From Ferroacidibacillus organovorans (GTDB taxonomy: Bacteria; Bacillota; Bacilli; Alicyclobacillales; SLC66), in the NCBI RefSeq assembly GCF_001642725.1, contig NZ_LSUQ01000003.1:62001-126000 (forward strand): a stretch of 64,000 nucleotides of DNA, read 5' to 3'. The position numbers were made by a program, and so were the translations under genes. Below, piece by piece: positions 34,368 to 42,628 of the stretch. Position 1 is the first letter of the stretch, and the number at the start of each line of letters is the position of its first letter. Under the pieces are notes generated by a model. The model saw only the letters and a program-made list of their open reading frames with translations. It did no database searches and was not told where the DNA came from.

Positions 34368-34522
34368 GCAAAAAAAAGGCGAACTACCGCGAAAGAGGAG
34401 GAGAATCAGCGGATCATGTCGAAATCTATGAATTGGCTATGAGACAGCCCGGTTTTCTAGTAAACGGAATCCGTATTCTTTACGTAAATGATTTGCCGAT
34501 CGATCTCAATTGGGGTGACAGT

Positions 34523-35680
34523 GTGAAATTGGTAAAACGCGTCTGTGTGACCATGATTTGCATGGCCACTCTTCTCAATTCGCAAGTCAGTTTTGCAACC
34601 ACGCTGGCAGGGGCGAAACAACAGGCGGCGGCGCTTAAAAATCAAATCTCTTCGACGACACTACAAATCCAACAAGATCAAGTGCGCGTGGAAACCCTCA
34701 AGACGCGACTCGGCTTGATCAACCACTCTTTGCAAAATGTGCGCGTGGCAATGTCAGCGAACCTTGCTCATATGCGTGTCGTAAATCATCAACTCGTCGT
34801 TCTTGGCAAGCGGATCAAGGTTAATGAACGCCAATTGACAACGACGCGCACGGAACTCCAAGGACAGCTAAAAACGATGTATGAACATGGGACGGTATCG
34901 TATTTGCAGGTGTTGTTTCAATCGACGAGTTTCCAAGACTTTTTGACGAGATTGAATATGCTTGTCACCGTTGCCAATGCGGGGCAGGCGCTCGAAAAGC
35001 GATTTCAAGCTCTTAAGCAAACCCTCGCAGTACAACATCGACAAACCGTCTCTTATTACGGAGAATTGATCCACACTCAAGTTTCGGATAATGTGTTGCA
35101 ACAAGCGGACGTCCTTCTCCAACAAGAACAGCAGCAGTCGATCCAATCCATTCAGACGAATATGAGCAACCAGCAACTGCGTCACGGCGAATTGGAGAGC
35201 CAGTTGCAGCTCACGCAACAGCAAATTGCTTCGATTGAGGCGGCGACGGCGCGCGCAGAGCAATTGATGCACAACACCACGTACGTCAGCCAGACGGTTG
35301 CGGGAATGCCTTCGATCAATCTGCAGAACATGTTGAAGTACGCAGAAGGGTATTTGGGAACACCATATTCATGGGGCGGCACATCGCCTTCAGGATTTGA
35401 CTGTTCTGGGTTTACTCAATACGTGTTTGCACATTCGGGCGTTTCCATCTTGCGCACGTCAGAACAGCAGTTTGCAGAAGGCGTGAGCGTGAGTTACCCG
35501 AATCTATCGCTCGGAGACCTTGTCTTTTTCTCGACGTATGCGCCCGGTGCGACACATGTCGGAATTTATATTGGCAATGGGTTGATGATCGATGCGCAGG
35601 ATTACGGTGTGAGTATCGATAACATCTCGAACTCGTATTGGGGGCCGAAATACCTCGGCGCGCGTCAACTCGTAAAATAA
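34523..35680 (+). CDS. secreted NlpC/P60 peptidoglycan endopeptidase with coiled coil
   Basis: 385 residues. A signal peptide (to about SFA) leads to two long coiled coils (roughly residues 27-260) of the PcsB/CwlO type. An NlpC/P60 domain follows, with catalytic Cys294 in FDCSGFTQYVF and His345 in ATHVGIYIG. These enzymes cut the D-Glu to diamino acid peptide bond of the wall; the coiled coil usually keeps the domain inactive until FtsEX or similar partners act. GGGGTGA precedes the GTG at 34523. Longer in-frame starts would add a hydrophilic head before the signal peptide. No ydaO riboswitch was found in its leader. Confidence 0.88.
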   Translation: MKLVKRVCVTMICMATLLNSQVSFATTLAGAKQQAAALKNQISSTTLQIQQDQVRVETLKTRLGLINHSLQNVRVAMSANLAHMRVVNHQLVVLGKRIKVNERQLTTTRTELQGQLKTMYEHGTVSYLQVLFQSTSFQDFLTRLNMLVTVANAGQALEKRFQALKQTLAVQHRQTVSYYGELIHTQVSDNVLQQADVLLQQEQQQSIQSIQTNMSNQQLRHGELESQLQLTQQQIASIEAATARAEQLMHNTTYVSQTVAGMPSINLQNMLKYAEGYLGTPYSWGGTSPSGFDCSGFTQYVFAHSGVSILRTSEQQFAEGVSVSYPNLSLGDLVFFSTYAPGATHVGIYIGNGLMIDAQDYGVSIDNISNSYWGPKYLGARQLVK

Positions 35681-35725
35681 TCAGTGGCTTGGCGCATCGC
35701 TTGTAGATTTCGTTGTGAGCAGTCG

Positions 35726-35754
35726 TTTACAAAGCGACATACGCGTGATAAAGT
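35726..35754 (+). promoter_or_regulatory. promoter of the TPP-riboswitch operon
   Basis: A -35 TTTACA (35726-35731), 17-base spacer and -10 TAAAGT (35749-35754), placing the start site about 15 bases before the aptamer. Confidence 0.5.
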
Positions 35755-35773
35755 TTAGTTGAAAACCTATCGT

Positions 35774-35870
35774 AAGGCGCTAGGGGTGCCATTGGCTGAG
35801 AGGCGAAATGAACGTTTTGCCAACCCTTCAGAACTCGATCTGGGTCATACCAGCGGGAGGAAGTGCCGTA
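35774..35870 (+). ncRNA. TPP (THI-box) riboswitch
   Basis: All conserved THI blocks are present in order: AGGGGTGCC, GGCTGAGAGG, AACCCTTCAGAACTCGATCTG and GGTCATACCAGCGGGAGGAA. The closing P1 helix is GGCGCT with AGTGCC. It binds thiamine pyrophosphate and controls the downstream thiamine/HMP transporter operon. A terminator follows, so this is an OFF switch acting on transcription. Confidence 0.96.
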
Positions 35871-35876
35871 TTCCGG

Positions 35877-35928
35877 AGATGCTTCTGCCAATTGCGCCTT
35901 GAATGCGATTGGAGAGATGCGTCTTTTT
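35877..35928 (+). terminator. expression-platform terminator of the TPP riboswitch
   Basis: AGATGC (35877-35882) pairs with GCGTCT (35919-35924), with an inner helix CCAAT (35888-35892) and ATTGG (35908-35912), followed by TTTTT. It ends 52 bases before ykoE. Confidence 0.7.
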
Positions 35929-35979
35929 GTTTGCGCGCGTTCTGACATGCCCAAGCGATGGTCAAAAGGGGGCATTTTG

Positions 35980-36546
35980 ATGTGGAAGTTGCGGGATATT
36001 GTCGTCGCCGCCATTCTGTCGGTGGTCTGCGGAGCAATTTATTTGAGCTGGGATCTTCTTACGGGGATTTTTGCGGCGGCCTGGTCACCCATTGCGTACG
36101 GACTCCTAAACGGTCTTTGGTGGCTCGCGGCGGGTCTTGTCCCTTATATCATACGGCGGCCTGGCGCTGCATTTTTTGCGGAGGTTGTCAGCGCCTTTTG
36201 TGAATTTGCGTTTGGCAGCCCCTATAAATGGGGAGCTGTCATTTCCGGGCTGCTGCAAGGCGCTGGGGCGGAACTCGGCTTTGCGATGGGAGGCTGGAAA
36301 AAGTACAATACAGCATTCATGATGCTCTCAGGCGCGCTCGCGGGCGTCGGGAATAGTGTTCAATACTATTTTCAATACGGTGGGAACAAGGTTGCGCCGG
36401 ATCTTTTCATTGGCTACGTCGTCACGACGATGATCAGCGGTGCGTTCGTAGGCGGTCTCGTGCCAAAGTGGATCGGGGACGCGCTTAAACGAACAGGCAG
36501 TCTGCGCAACTTCGAATTGGGAAAAAGCGGGCAGGCTGGTCGCTGA
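35980..36546 (+). CDS. ykoE: YkoE-type substrate component of a thiamine/HMP ECF transporter
   Basis: 188 residues with five to six membrane helices. MWKLRDIVVAAILSVVCGAIYLSWD is the YkoE start pattern, and NGLWWLAAGLVPYIIRRPGAAFFAEVVSA is highly characteristic. The TPP riboswitch upstream supports thiamine or hydroxymethylpyrimidine as ligand. AGGGGG is 7 bases before the ATG; the longer reading frame reaches into the riboswitch and is not used. Its stop overlaps the start of the fused ATPase/T-component gene by one base (TGATG). Confidence 0.92.
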   Translation: MWKLRDIVVAAILSVVCGAIYLSWDLLTGIFAAAWSPIAYGLLNGLWWLAAGLVPYIIRRPGAAFFAEVVSAFCEFAFGSPYKWGAVISGLLQGAGAELGFAMGGWKKYNTAFMMLSGALAGVGNSVQYYFQYGGNKVAPDLFIGYVVTTMISGAFVGGLVPKWIGDALKRTGSLRNFELGKSGQAGR

Positions 36547-39011
36547 TGCAAACGGATCGGGCACTGCCACTGCATGCGTTGGCAGAAGAAGAGGGCGTCA
36601 CGGATCTTGATCGAGGGATGAGTATGGGGGGCATCATCGAGGAGTGCCCTGACGTGCTCGTTTCACTTGACTGTGTGACCGTGCAGTATGAGGGGGCTGA
36701 TCGCCCCGCATTGAACGATGTGTCGCTGACGATCAAAAAGGGCGAGGCTGTCTTATTGCTTGGACCCAGTGGATGTGGAAAAAGCACAGTTGCGCGCCTC
36801 CTGTCGGGACTGATTCCCCGGGCGATGGAGGCGAGTGTCCAGGGACGTGTCACGCGCGCGCCTGAACTCGCGCGAATGGGTGCGATCGGGTACGTCTTTC
36901 AGGATCCTGACGCCCAGTTTTGCATGATTGAACAGGATGATGAGATCGCGTTTGGACTGGAGAATCAGAGAATTTCTCAAGCGGATATGCTTGCGCGCAT
37001 TCAGGAACAGCTTCAGAGAATGGGCCTCCCTGATCTTCCGCATGTAAAACATGATCGATACTCTGGCGGAATGAAACAGAAACTTGCGTTGGCGAGCGCC
37101 TTGGCGATGCAACCAGAGTGGCTTATTTGTGATGAACCGACGGCGAATCTCGACCCACAGGCCACTGGAATGGTTTTTGACGAGTTGATGCGCGTTCGTG
37201 AGCGTGGACAGAGCTTGCTTTTAATTGAACATAAATTTGATCGCATTCTCCCCGCGATGGATCGCGTTATTCTCTTTGACCAAGTCGGTCGCATTCTTCA
37301 TCAAGGAACGCCTGGCGAGATGATGGAAAACTGGTGGGAGGAGATGCTTCGAATTGGCGTGATTGCGCCTTGGAAGGCGCGACCGTTTCAATGCAACGAA
37401 GTACGGCTTGGTCAGAAAGTGGTCTTGGAAGAACCAAAAATGGCGGAGCTTAAGAGCCAGGGTGACGCGTTCGCACTGAAAAACGTCGAGGTGACGTACC
37501 GCAAGACGCCTGTTTTGCGTGTCGACTCGCTGCACATCAAGGCGGGCAGTTTCACTGCGATTGTCGGCCCGAACGGGGCGGGCAAGACGACACTGCTTCA
37601 GGCGATGGCAGGCCTGATTTCGCATCGAGGTGGGCATTTGGCGCGCTTTGGGGCACACTCGCATAAGGCGGAGCATGACGCGCGCTTGGCGTATAGTTTC
37701 CAAAATCCAGAGTATCAGTTCGTGTATGGTCGCGTCGTGGATGAGTTAGGCAATCGCGTTCAGGCAGACGAGACTGATCCTAAACTTCACGAGTTGTTGA
37801 CGCGTTTCGGGCTCGATGGGTATGAGGATGCCAATCCTTTTGAGCTGAGTCAGGGTCAAAAGAGGCGTTTGAGCGTCGCTTCTATGCTCAGAGAACCGCG
37901 CGCCGCCTACCTGCTTGATGAGCCGACGTTTGGACAGGATGCAAAGACGCAGCAGGTACTCTTAGAACAGCTGGAGACGCTCCATCGCGATGGACGAACC
38001 ATTGTCCTGACGACGCACGATATGGACCTCGTCAGACAATACGCGACACAGGTGGTCGTTGTCATCGCTGGTGAAGTGGTCGCATCATGCGCGCCAGAGC
38101 GTTTGTTCGCAGATGAAGAACTGATGAAGCGGGCGCATCTGCTCGATGACCAGGCGGATAGCCGCTTGCTTTTGGAGGTATGGAATGGGCGCTCACGGGG
38201 CGAGCGTGCAGATTGGGCGACCGCAAAGAACACTGTGGCGACGCCGTGGGTTGAGCGCCCGCGCAGTGCGCCCGCGCGCTCGCTCAATCCGACGATGCAA
38301 CTGGTTATGGTACTCATGGTCATGATCATCGGAGTTTTTGCGAACAATCTTCACCAAGCGATTGCTCTCTTTCTTCTCCCGGTCGCGCTGATGCTACTTG
38401 TCGCGCGTCTGACACCGTGGCAGATTCTCAAGCGACTGTCCCCATTTCTCGGCTTTTATCTGCTCTACGTCTGGACGCCGACCGCCTACGGCCCTGTCGC
38501 GCCGCATGAGCCGACGATTCACTTTCTATGGATGCATCCGACGGTTGCGGGCTTTAAAAATGGCTTGGTGCTCGCGTTTCGCATGCTCTCCGCCGTGTGC
38601 TTTGGCGTGCTGTTTGCATCGGAGGTTGACGTCACCGACTTGATCATCAGCCTCTGCCAGAACGTCCGCGTCTCGCCGCGCTTTGCTTACGGAACACTCG
38701 CCGGCATTCGCGTGATTCCGTTGTTTCAAACAGAGTGGGTAAAGCTTCGCCAGGCGCGGGCGCTGCGCGGAAAAGAGGGCCGTATTGCAGTGCTGCGCCC
38801 GATTCACTATGCGTTGCCGCTGCTCACGCAAGCGATTCGCATGAGTGAGCGCGTCGCCATCGCGATGGAGGCGCGCGGGTTTTATGGCGAGGTGGCGATG
38901 AAAGCGACGGCGCGTAGCTATTATCGGATCATTCCGTTTCGCGCGCGCGATGTGCTCTATCCGCTCGCCATCGCGCTGCTTGCGGTTAGTCTGATTGTCA
39001 TCTTTCAATGA
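36546..39011 (+). CDS. fused YkoD-YkoC: double ATPase plus EcfT membrane component
   Basis: 821 residues. ABC domain 1 (about 38-275) has GPSGCGKST, YSGGMKQKLA and LICDEPTANLD. ABC domain 2 (about 305-520) has GPNGAGKTT, LSQGQKRRLS and YLLDEPTFGQD. A linker of about 60 residues leads to an EcfT domain (about 575-821) with several helices and the coupling motifs RQARALRGKEG and AMEARGFYG. In Bacillus subtilis YkoD and YkoC are separate genes; here one polypeptide joins both, giving a two-gene transporter with YkoE. The substrate is inferred from the TPP riboswitch. The first 35 residues are an extra acidic head. Confidence 0.92.
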   Translation: MQTDRALPLHALAEEEGVTDLDRGMSMGGIIEECPDVLVSLDCVTVQYEGADRPALNDVSLTIKKGEAVLLLGPSGCGKSTVARLLSGLIPRAMEASVQGRVTRAPELARMGAIGYVFQDPDAQFCMIEQDDEIAFGLENQRISQADMLARIQEQLQRMGLPDLPHVKHDRYSGGMKQKLALASALAMQPEWLICDEPTANLDPQATGMVFDELMRVRERGQSLLLIEHKFDRILPAMDRVILFDQVGRILHQGTPGEMMENWWEEMLRIGVIAPWKARPFQCNEVRLGQKVVLEEPKMAELKSQGDAFALKNVEVTYRKTPVLRVDSLHIKAGSFTAIVGPNGAGKTTLLQAMAGLISHRGGHLARFGAHSHKAEHDARLAYSFQNPEYQFVYGRVVDELGNRVQADETDPKLHELLTRFGLDGYEDANPFELSQGQKRRLSVASMLREPRAAYLLDEPTFGQDAKTQQVLLEQLETLHRDGRTIVLTTHDMDLVRQYATQVVVVIAGEVVASCAPERLFADEELMKRAHLLDDQADSRLLLEVWNGRSRGERADWATAKNTVATPWVERPRSAPARSLNPTMQLVMVLMVMIIGVFANNLHQAIALFLLPVALMLLVARLTPWQILKRLSPFLGFYLLYVWTPTAYGPVAPHEPTIHFLWMHPTVAGFKNGLVLAFRMLSAVCFGVLFASEVDVTDLIISLCQNVRVSPRFAYGTLAGIRVIPLFQTEWVKLRQARALRGKEGRIAVLRPIHYALPLLTQAIRMSERVAIAMEARGFYGEVAMKATARSYYRIIPFRARDVLYPLAIALLAVSLIVIFQ

Positions 39012-39039
39012 TGGGTGAGGAGAGAGGGGATCTGTTGAC

Positions 39040-39684
39040 GTGAAACAGCGCTACTACGACCTATCGATGCCGCTTTGTGAAAAAACGGCGCCATTTCCTT
39101 CGGATACGCCGTTTTCACGCGTCGAGACGATGCGTATGACGGACGGTGATGTCTGCAATGTGACGGCGATCACGATGAGCGTTCACGTTGGCACGCATGT
39201 CGATGCGCCTTATCACTATGATGAGCAAGGAATGCGCATCGATGAGGTGGCGCTTGATCGCTATATGGGGAAGGCGCACGTGTTTACCGTGATGTCACGC
39301 GGGGGCGACGGGGTTCACGTCATCTCGGCGAATGACGTGCAGCGACTGGACATCAGCGCAGAGCGCGTGCTCCTGCGAACGCTGACATACCCAGAGTATG
39401 ATGCGTTTCACGCAAACTTTGCGTCGATTGCGCCTGACGCGATCGACGTTTTGGCAGAGCGCGGCGTGCGTTTGATCGGGGTGGATACTCCATCGGTCGA
39501 TGAGGCGACAAGCAAAACGCTCCCCGCGCATGCGCGCTGTCGGGAGCGTGGAATCCTTATTCTTGAAAATCTGAGATTAGAGCACGTGCCAGACGGCATC
39601 TATGAATTGATCGCATTGCCGCTGCGCATCATCGGAGGCGACGCTTCACCTGTGCGCGCCATATTGCGTGAGTGTTCCGAGTGA
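39040..39684 (+). CDS. cyclase-family (kynurenine formamidase-like) metal hydrolase
   Basis: 214 residues. The hallmark motif HVGTHVDAPYHY (family HxGTHxDxPxH) binds metal. YYDLSMPLCEKTAPFPSDTPF, VDTPSVDEATSKTLPAH and LIALPLRIIGGDASPVRAIL fit KynB/cyclase (PF04199) proteins. KynB hydrolyses N-formylkynurenine. It sits 28 bases after the thiamine transporter gene, in the same orientation, inside a TPP-regulated operon, and no other kynurenine gene is nearby. A role on a formylated pyrimidine from degraded thiamine is therefore possible but unproven. The GTG start has a weakly placed GAGGGGA. Confidence 0.82.
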   Translation: MKQRYYDLSMPLCEKTAPFPSDTPFSRVETMRMTDGDVCNVTAITMSVHVGTHVDAPYHYDEQGMRIDEVALDRYMGKAHVFTVMSRGGDGVHVISANDVQRLDISAERVLLRTLTYPEYDAFHANFASIAPDAIDVLAERGVRLIGVDTPSVDEATSKTLPAHARCRERGILILENLRLEHVPDGIYELIALPLRIIGGDASPVRAILRECSE

Positions 39685-39704
39685 CATCGCATTTTTTGCG
39701 GTGA

Positions 39705-40190
39705 TTACGGGTGAATGCGGCCGAGACCGACGGCGTTTACGCCGACACCGTGATCGTAGACAAGGGCGCCACCCAAATGACCCACATAGGTGAGTAGGGC
39801 AAGTCCTATCAGAGAGAGAATCAGGGACGGACCAAAGACGCGCCCGCTCTTTTTGTAACGCGTCATCAAGCGTACGACCCACGCGGCGAGAAAGACAATT
39901 CCCGTCAATTCACCAAACGAAGCATGCGTATGAATCAGTGCGACAGCTTGCGGTGTCAATTTGTCAGCATTCTCGCTGAGAACTCCGGCGAAACCGGCGG
40001 CGATCGTTGCGAGCACGCCGAGGCCGAGCATAATGAAGCCCGCGCGTTCGTAGAATTCGCTCTTCCAGAAGAATCCGATCAGATCGGCGAGCACGGCGAG
40101 ATACAAAATGGCGATTGTAAAGTGCACGACCATCGGGTGAATGGTGGTCGGGATGAACATGTAAAGAATGTGGTACACAGACGCGAGCAT
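39705..40190 (-). CDS. DUF2231 membrane protein
   Basis: 161 residues and four membrane helices. Conserved His in IHPMVVHFTIAIL, LIHTHASFGELTG and YVGHLGGALVYDHGVGV match DUF2231 proteins, thought to bind haem or act in redox membranes, without proven function. GGGGG precedes the ATG at 40190. A large inverted repeat lies in the leader (40207-40251). The gene converges with the cyclase gene. Confidence 0.8.
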   Translation of the reverse strand: MLASVYHILYMFIPTTIHPMVVHFTIAILYLAVLADLIGFFWKSEFYERAGFIMLGLGVLATIAAGFAGVLSENADKLTPQAVALIHTHASFGELTGIVFLAAWVVRLMTRYKKSGRVFGPSLILSLIGLALLTYVGHLGGALVYDHGVGVNAVGLGRIHP

Positions 40191-40206
40191 GGTGAACCCC
40201 CAAGAT

Positions 40207-40251
40207 GATTTTGGTTAAACGTCTCTTTGAGAGATTGGAAGAACCAAAATC
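40207..40251 (-). promoter_or_regulatory. inverted repeat in the DUF2231 gene leader
   Basis: GATTTTGGTT (40207-40216) and AACCAAAATC (40242-40251) are perfect 10-bp arms around 25 bases that contain a smaller TCTC/GAGA hairpin. A TAGGAT element lies just upstream on the minus strand, so the repeat would sit at the 5' end of the mRNA. Its function is unknown: protein binding, mRNA stability or attenuation. Confidence 0.5.
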
Positions 40252-40302
40252 CATCCTATCACGAAAACCTGACAGATGACTGGACATGTTACAATTTTTT
40301 TC

Positions 40303-40331
40303 TTGCGGGCAATCGGGTGGCGTGGGATAAT
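40303..40331 (+). promoter_or_regulatory. promoter of trpEG
   Basis: A -35 TTGCGG (40303-40308), 17-base spacer and -10 GATAAT (40326-40331). The leader of about 45 bases has only a small hairpin (CAGGG/CCCTG near 40342-40355). No T-box, TRAP site or Trp-rich leader peptide is visible. Confidence 0.6.
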
Positions 40332-40380
40332 ACGGCGTAGGCAGGGGTAGCCCTGTCAGATGTAGAGGAGATGAGCTGAG

Positions 40381-42564
40381 ATGAGCAGAGCACAGCCTGC
40401 ACTTTTTTCTTATGCCACAAAAGGTGGCACCACCGTTTTTCGAACGGTTCGAAACGTCCCGGTTATAGGGGCGCTTGATCCCATACTCGCCGCACTGGAC
40501 ACGAGGCGCGGCGCACTTTTCTCGAGCAGCTACGAGTATCCCGGTCGCTATACGCGGTGGGAATTCGGATTTGTCGACCCTCCTCTCCTTCTTGAATCTA
40601 AAGAGCGAACGTGCACACTCCGTGCGCTTAATGAGCGCGGAATCCGCATGTTGCCACTTCTAGCAGAAATTTTACATGGACTTGAAGCTGTGTCAGACCT
40701 TGCGCATGACACACGCGAGTTGGTCGCCACGATCGCAAACCCTGCGCGTTTTTTTCCGGAAGAGGAGCGCAGCCAACAACCTTCTGTATTTTCTGTGATC
40801 CGCGCGATACAGGATGCTTTCTTTTCTCCTGAAGATGAACACCTCGGCTTTTATGGCGCATTTGGTTACGATTTGGTTTTTCAATTTGAAGAAATCGAAA
40901 AACACCAAACGCGCGAATCAGCGCAGTCTGATCTGATTCTCTATCTACCGGATCACCTTGTGGTCGTCGATCACCGTTTGGATCACGCGATGGAGATCAA
41001 GTATGATTTTCTAAACGGTGACGTCGATACGCGGGGAATCATCGGTGACGAAACCCCGTCTCAACGAAAGCGTGCGCGCGTGCGCGAGGTTCTTCAGGGA
41101 AGTGACCATGCTGCTGGTCAATACGCGGCGCAAGTCAGGCGCGCGACGGAGTATTTTCGACGCGGCGATCTGTTTGAGGTCGTCCCTGGCCAAACGTTGT
41201 CGGAGCCGTGTGATGTGTCACCAGCGGAACTTTTCACACGTCTCAAACAAAAAAATCCCAGCCCTTATGGCTTTCTTATCAATCTTGGCCGTGAGCATTT
41301 GATCGGCGCGTCTCCGGAGATGTACGTGCGAGTTGAAGGGCGACGCGTTGAAACCTGCCCGATCTCAGGAACCATCAAACGTGGGCGTAACCCGCTTGAA
41401 GATGCGGATAACATTCGTGAATTGCTCAACTCGCAAAAGGATGAGTCGGAGCTCACCATGTGCACGGATGTGGATCGCAACGACAAATCGCGCATCTGTG
41501 AACCCGGCAGCGTGCGCGTGATCGGTCGCCGTCAGATTGAAATGTACTCGCGTGTGATTCACACCGTCGATCACGTCGAGGGAATGCTGCGCGACGGATA
41601 CGATGCGATCGACGCGTTTCTCACGCATATGTGGGCGGTGACCGTTACGGGTGCACCGAAGCGTGCGGCGATTCAATTTCTTGAAGAATTCGAGTTGTCA
41701 CCGCGGCGCTGGTACGGTGGGGCGGTCGGTAAACTCGGGTTTAACGGCGATATGAATACGGGACTCACACTTCGCACGATACGTCTCGAAAACGGGGTTG
41801 CCGAGGTGCGCGTCGGCGCTACGCTGCTCGCTGACTCGGATCCGGAGGAAGAAGAACGCGAGACGCGGACGAAAGCGTCGGCACTTCTAGACGCAATTCG
41901 CGATCAAAAGGCTCTGCCAATCACGTCGGCGCGATATTCAAACGTCGGCGCAGGACTCAACGTCCTTTTGGTTGACCATCAAGATTCGTTTGTGCATACG
42001 CTCGCCAACTACATTCGCCAAACGGGCGCGAACGTGGTGACGCTGCGGGCGGGTTTTGCTGAAGCGATGTTGGATGAGATTGCGCCAGACCTCGTTGTAC
42101 TCTCACCGGGGCCAGGGGCGCCCTCTGATTTTCATTTGAGCGACACGCTGTCTGCGGTGTGTAAACGTCAATTGCCTGTGTTTGGAGTGTGTCTTGGCCT
42201 GCAAGGTATCGTCGAATACTTTGGTGGAACACTCGATGTGCTTGAGGAGCCGATGCACGGGAAGCCGTCGCAGATTCAGGTCATCGCGCCGGATGCGCTG
42301 TACGACGGACTGCCCGACGCATTTCAGGTCGGGCGCTATCACTCGCTCTATGCGCGCGATGATTCGCTGCCGAGCAGTTTGGTTGTTACTGCGCGTTCGG
42401 AAGATGGCGTGATCATGAGTGTGAGTCACCGCGACTTGCCAATTGTCGCGGTGCAGTACCATCCGGAGTCAATTTTGACGATGGCGGATGATCACGGTTT
42501 GCGCTTGATTGAGAATGCGGTGTATGCGCTCAAGCGGGCGGTTGAACCTGCACTAAAATCGTAA
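40381..42564 (+). CDS. trpEG: anthranilate synthase, fused TrpE-TrpG
   Basis: 727 residues. The TrpE part (about 1-510) starts with the rhizobial-type YATKGGTTVFR and SSSYEYPGRYTRW, carries the tryptophan feedback motif LLES (70-73) and chorismate-site motifs PYGFLINLG, GASPEMYVRV, CPISGTIKRG and DVDRNDKSRICEPGSV. The TrpG part (about 520-727) has Cys604 in GVCLGLQGI and the His/Glu of QYHPES. The fusion makes anthranilate from chorismate and glutamine. It is known mainly from alphaproteobacteria and some others, and is unusual in Bacillota, which use separate TrpE and TrpG/PabA. No other trp gene is nearby. GAGGAG lies upstream of the ATG. Confidence 0.92.
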   Translation: MSRAQPALFSYATKGGTTVFRTVRNVPVIGALDPILAALDTRRGALFSSSYEYPGRYTRWEFGFVDPPLLLESKERTCTLRALNERGIRMLPLLAEILHGLEAVSDLAHDTRELVATIANPARFFPEEERSQQPSVFSVIRAIQDAFFSPEDEHLGFYGAFGYDLVFQFEEIEKHQTRESAQSDLILYLPDHLVVVDHRLDHAMEIKYDFLNGDVDTRGIIGDETPSQRKRARVREVLQGSDHAAGQYAAQVRRATEYFRRGDLFEVVPGQTLSEPCDVSPAELFTRLKQKNPSPYGFLINLGREHLIGASPEMYVRVEGRRVETCPISGTIKRGRNPLEDADNIRELLNSQKDESELTMCTDVDRNDKSRICEPGSVRVIGRRQIEMYSRVIHTVDHVEGMLRDGYDAIDAFLTHMWAVTVTGAPKRAAIQFLEEFELSPRRWYGGAVGKLGFNGDMNTGLTLRTIRLENGVAEVRVGATLLADSDPEEEERETRTKASALLDAIRDQKALPITSARYSNVGAGLNVLLVDHQDSFVHTLANYIRQTGANVVTLRAGFAEAMLDEIAPDLVVLSPGPGAPSDFHLSDTLSAVCKRQLPVFGVCLGLQGIVEYFGGTLDVLEEPMHGKPSQIQVIAPDALYDGLPDAFQVGRYHSLYARDDSLPSSLVVTARSEDGVIMSVSHRDLPIVAVQYHPESILTMADDHGLRLIENAVYALKRAVEPALKS

Positions 42565-42578
42565 GGATTGATTTTGAC

Positions 42579-42616
42579 CATGGGCCTGCGTTCTCACACG
42601 AGAACGCGGGCCCATG
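42579..42616. terminator. long hairpin between trpEG and the MFS gene
   Basis: CATGGGCCTGCGTTCTC (42579-42595) pairs with GAGAACGCGGGCCCATG (42600-42616), one wobble in 17 bp, with loop ACAC. T-runs are weak on both sides. It stands between convergent genes and probably terminates both or protects 3' ends. Confidence 0.65.
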
Positions 42617-42628
42617 CATGTCAACCGA

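Noticed and set aside
34368-34522. Second c-di-AMP riboswitch before the NlpC/P60 gene
   Set aside because: NlpC/P60 genes are common ydaO targets, but none of the conserved blocks (GGGGAACC, CCGACAGCTAACC) is present here.
36485-36853. 122-residue minus-strand frame opposite ykoD
   Set aside because: Shadow of the Walker A region; low-complexity Ser/Pro composition.
40261-40380. Trp leader peptide or T-box before trpEG
   Set aside because: The leader is only about 45 bases and holds one small hairpin; no Trp codon run and no T-box core were found.
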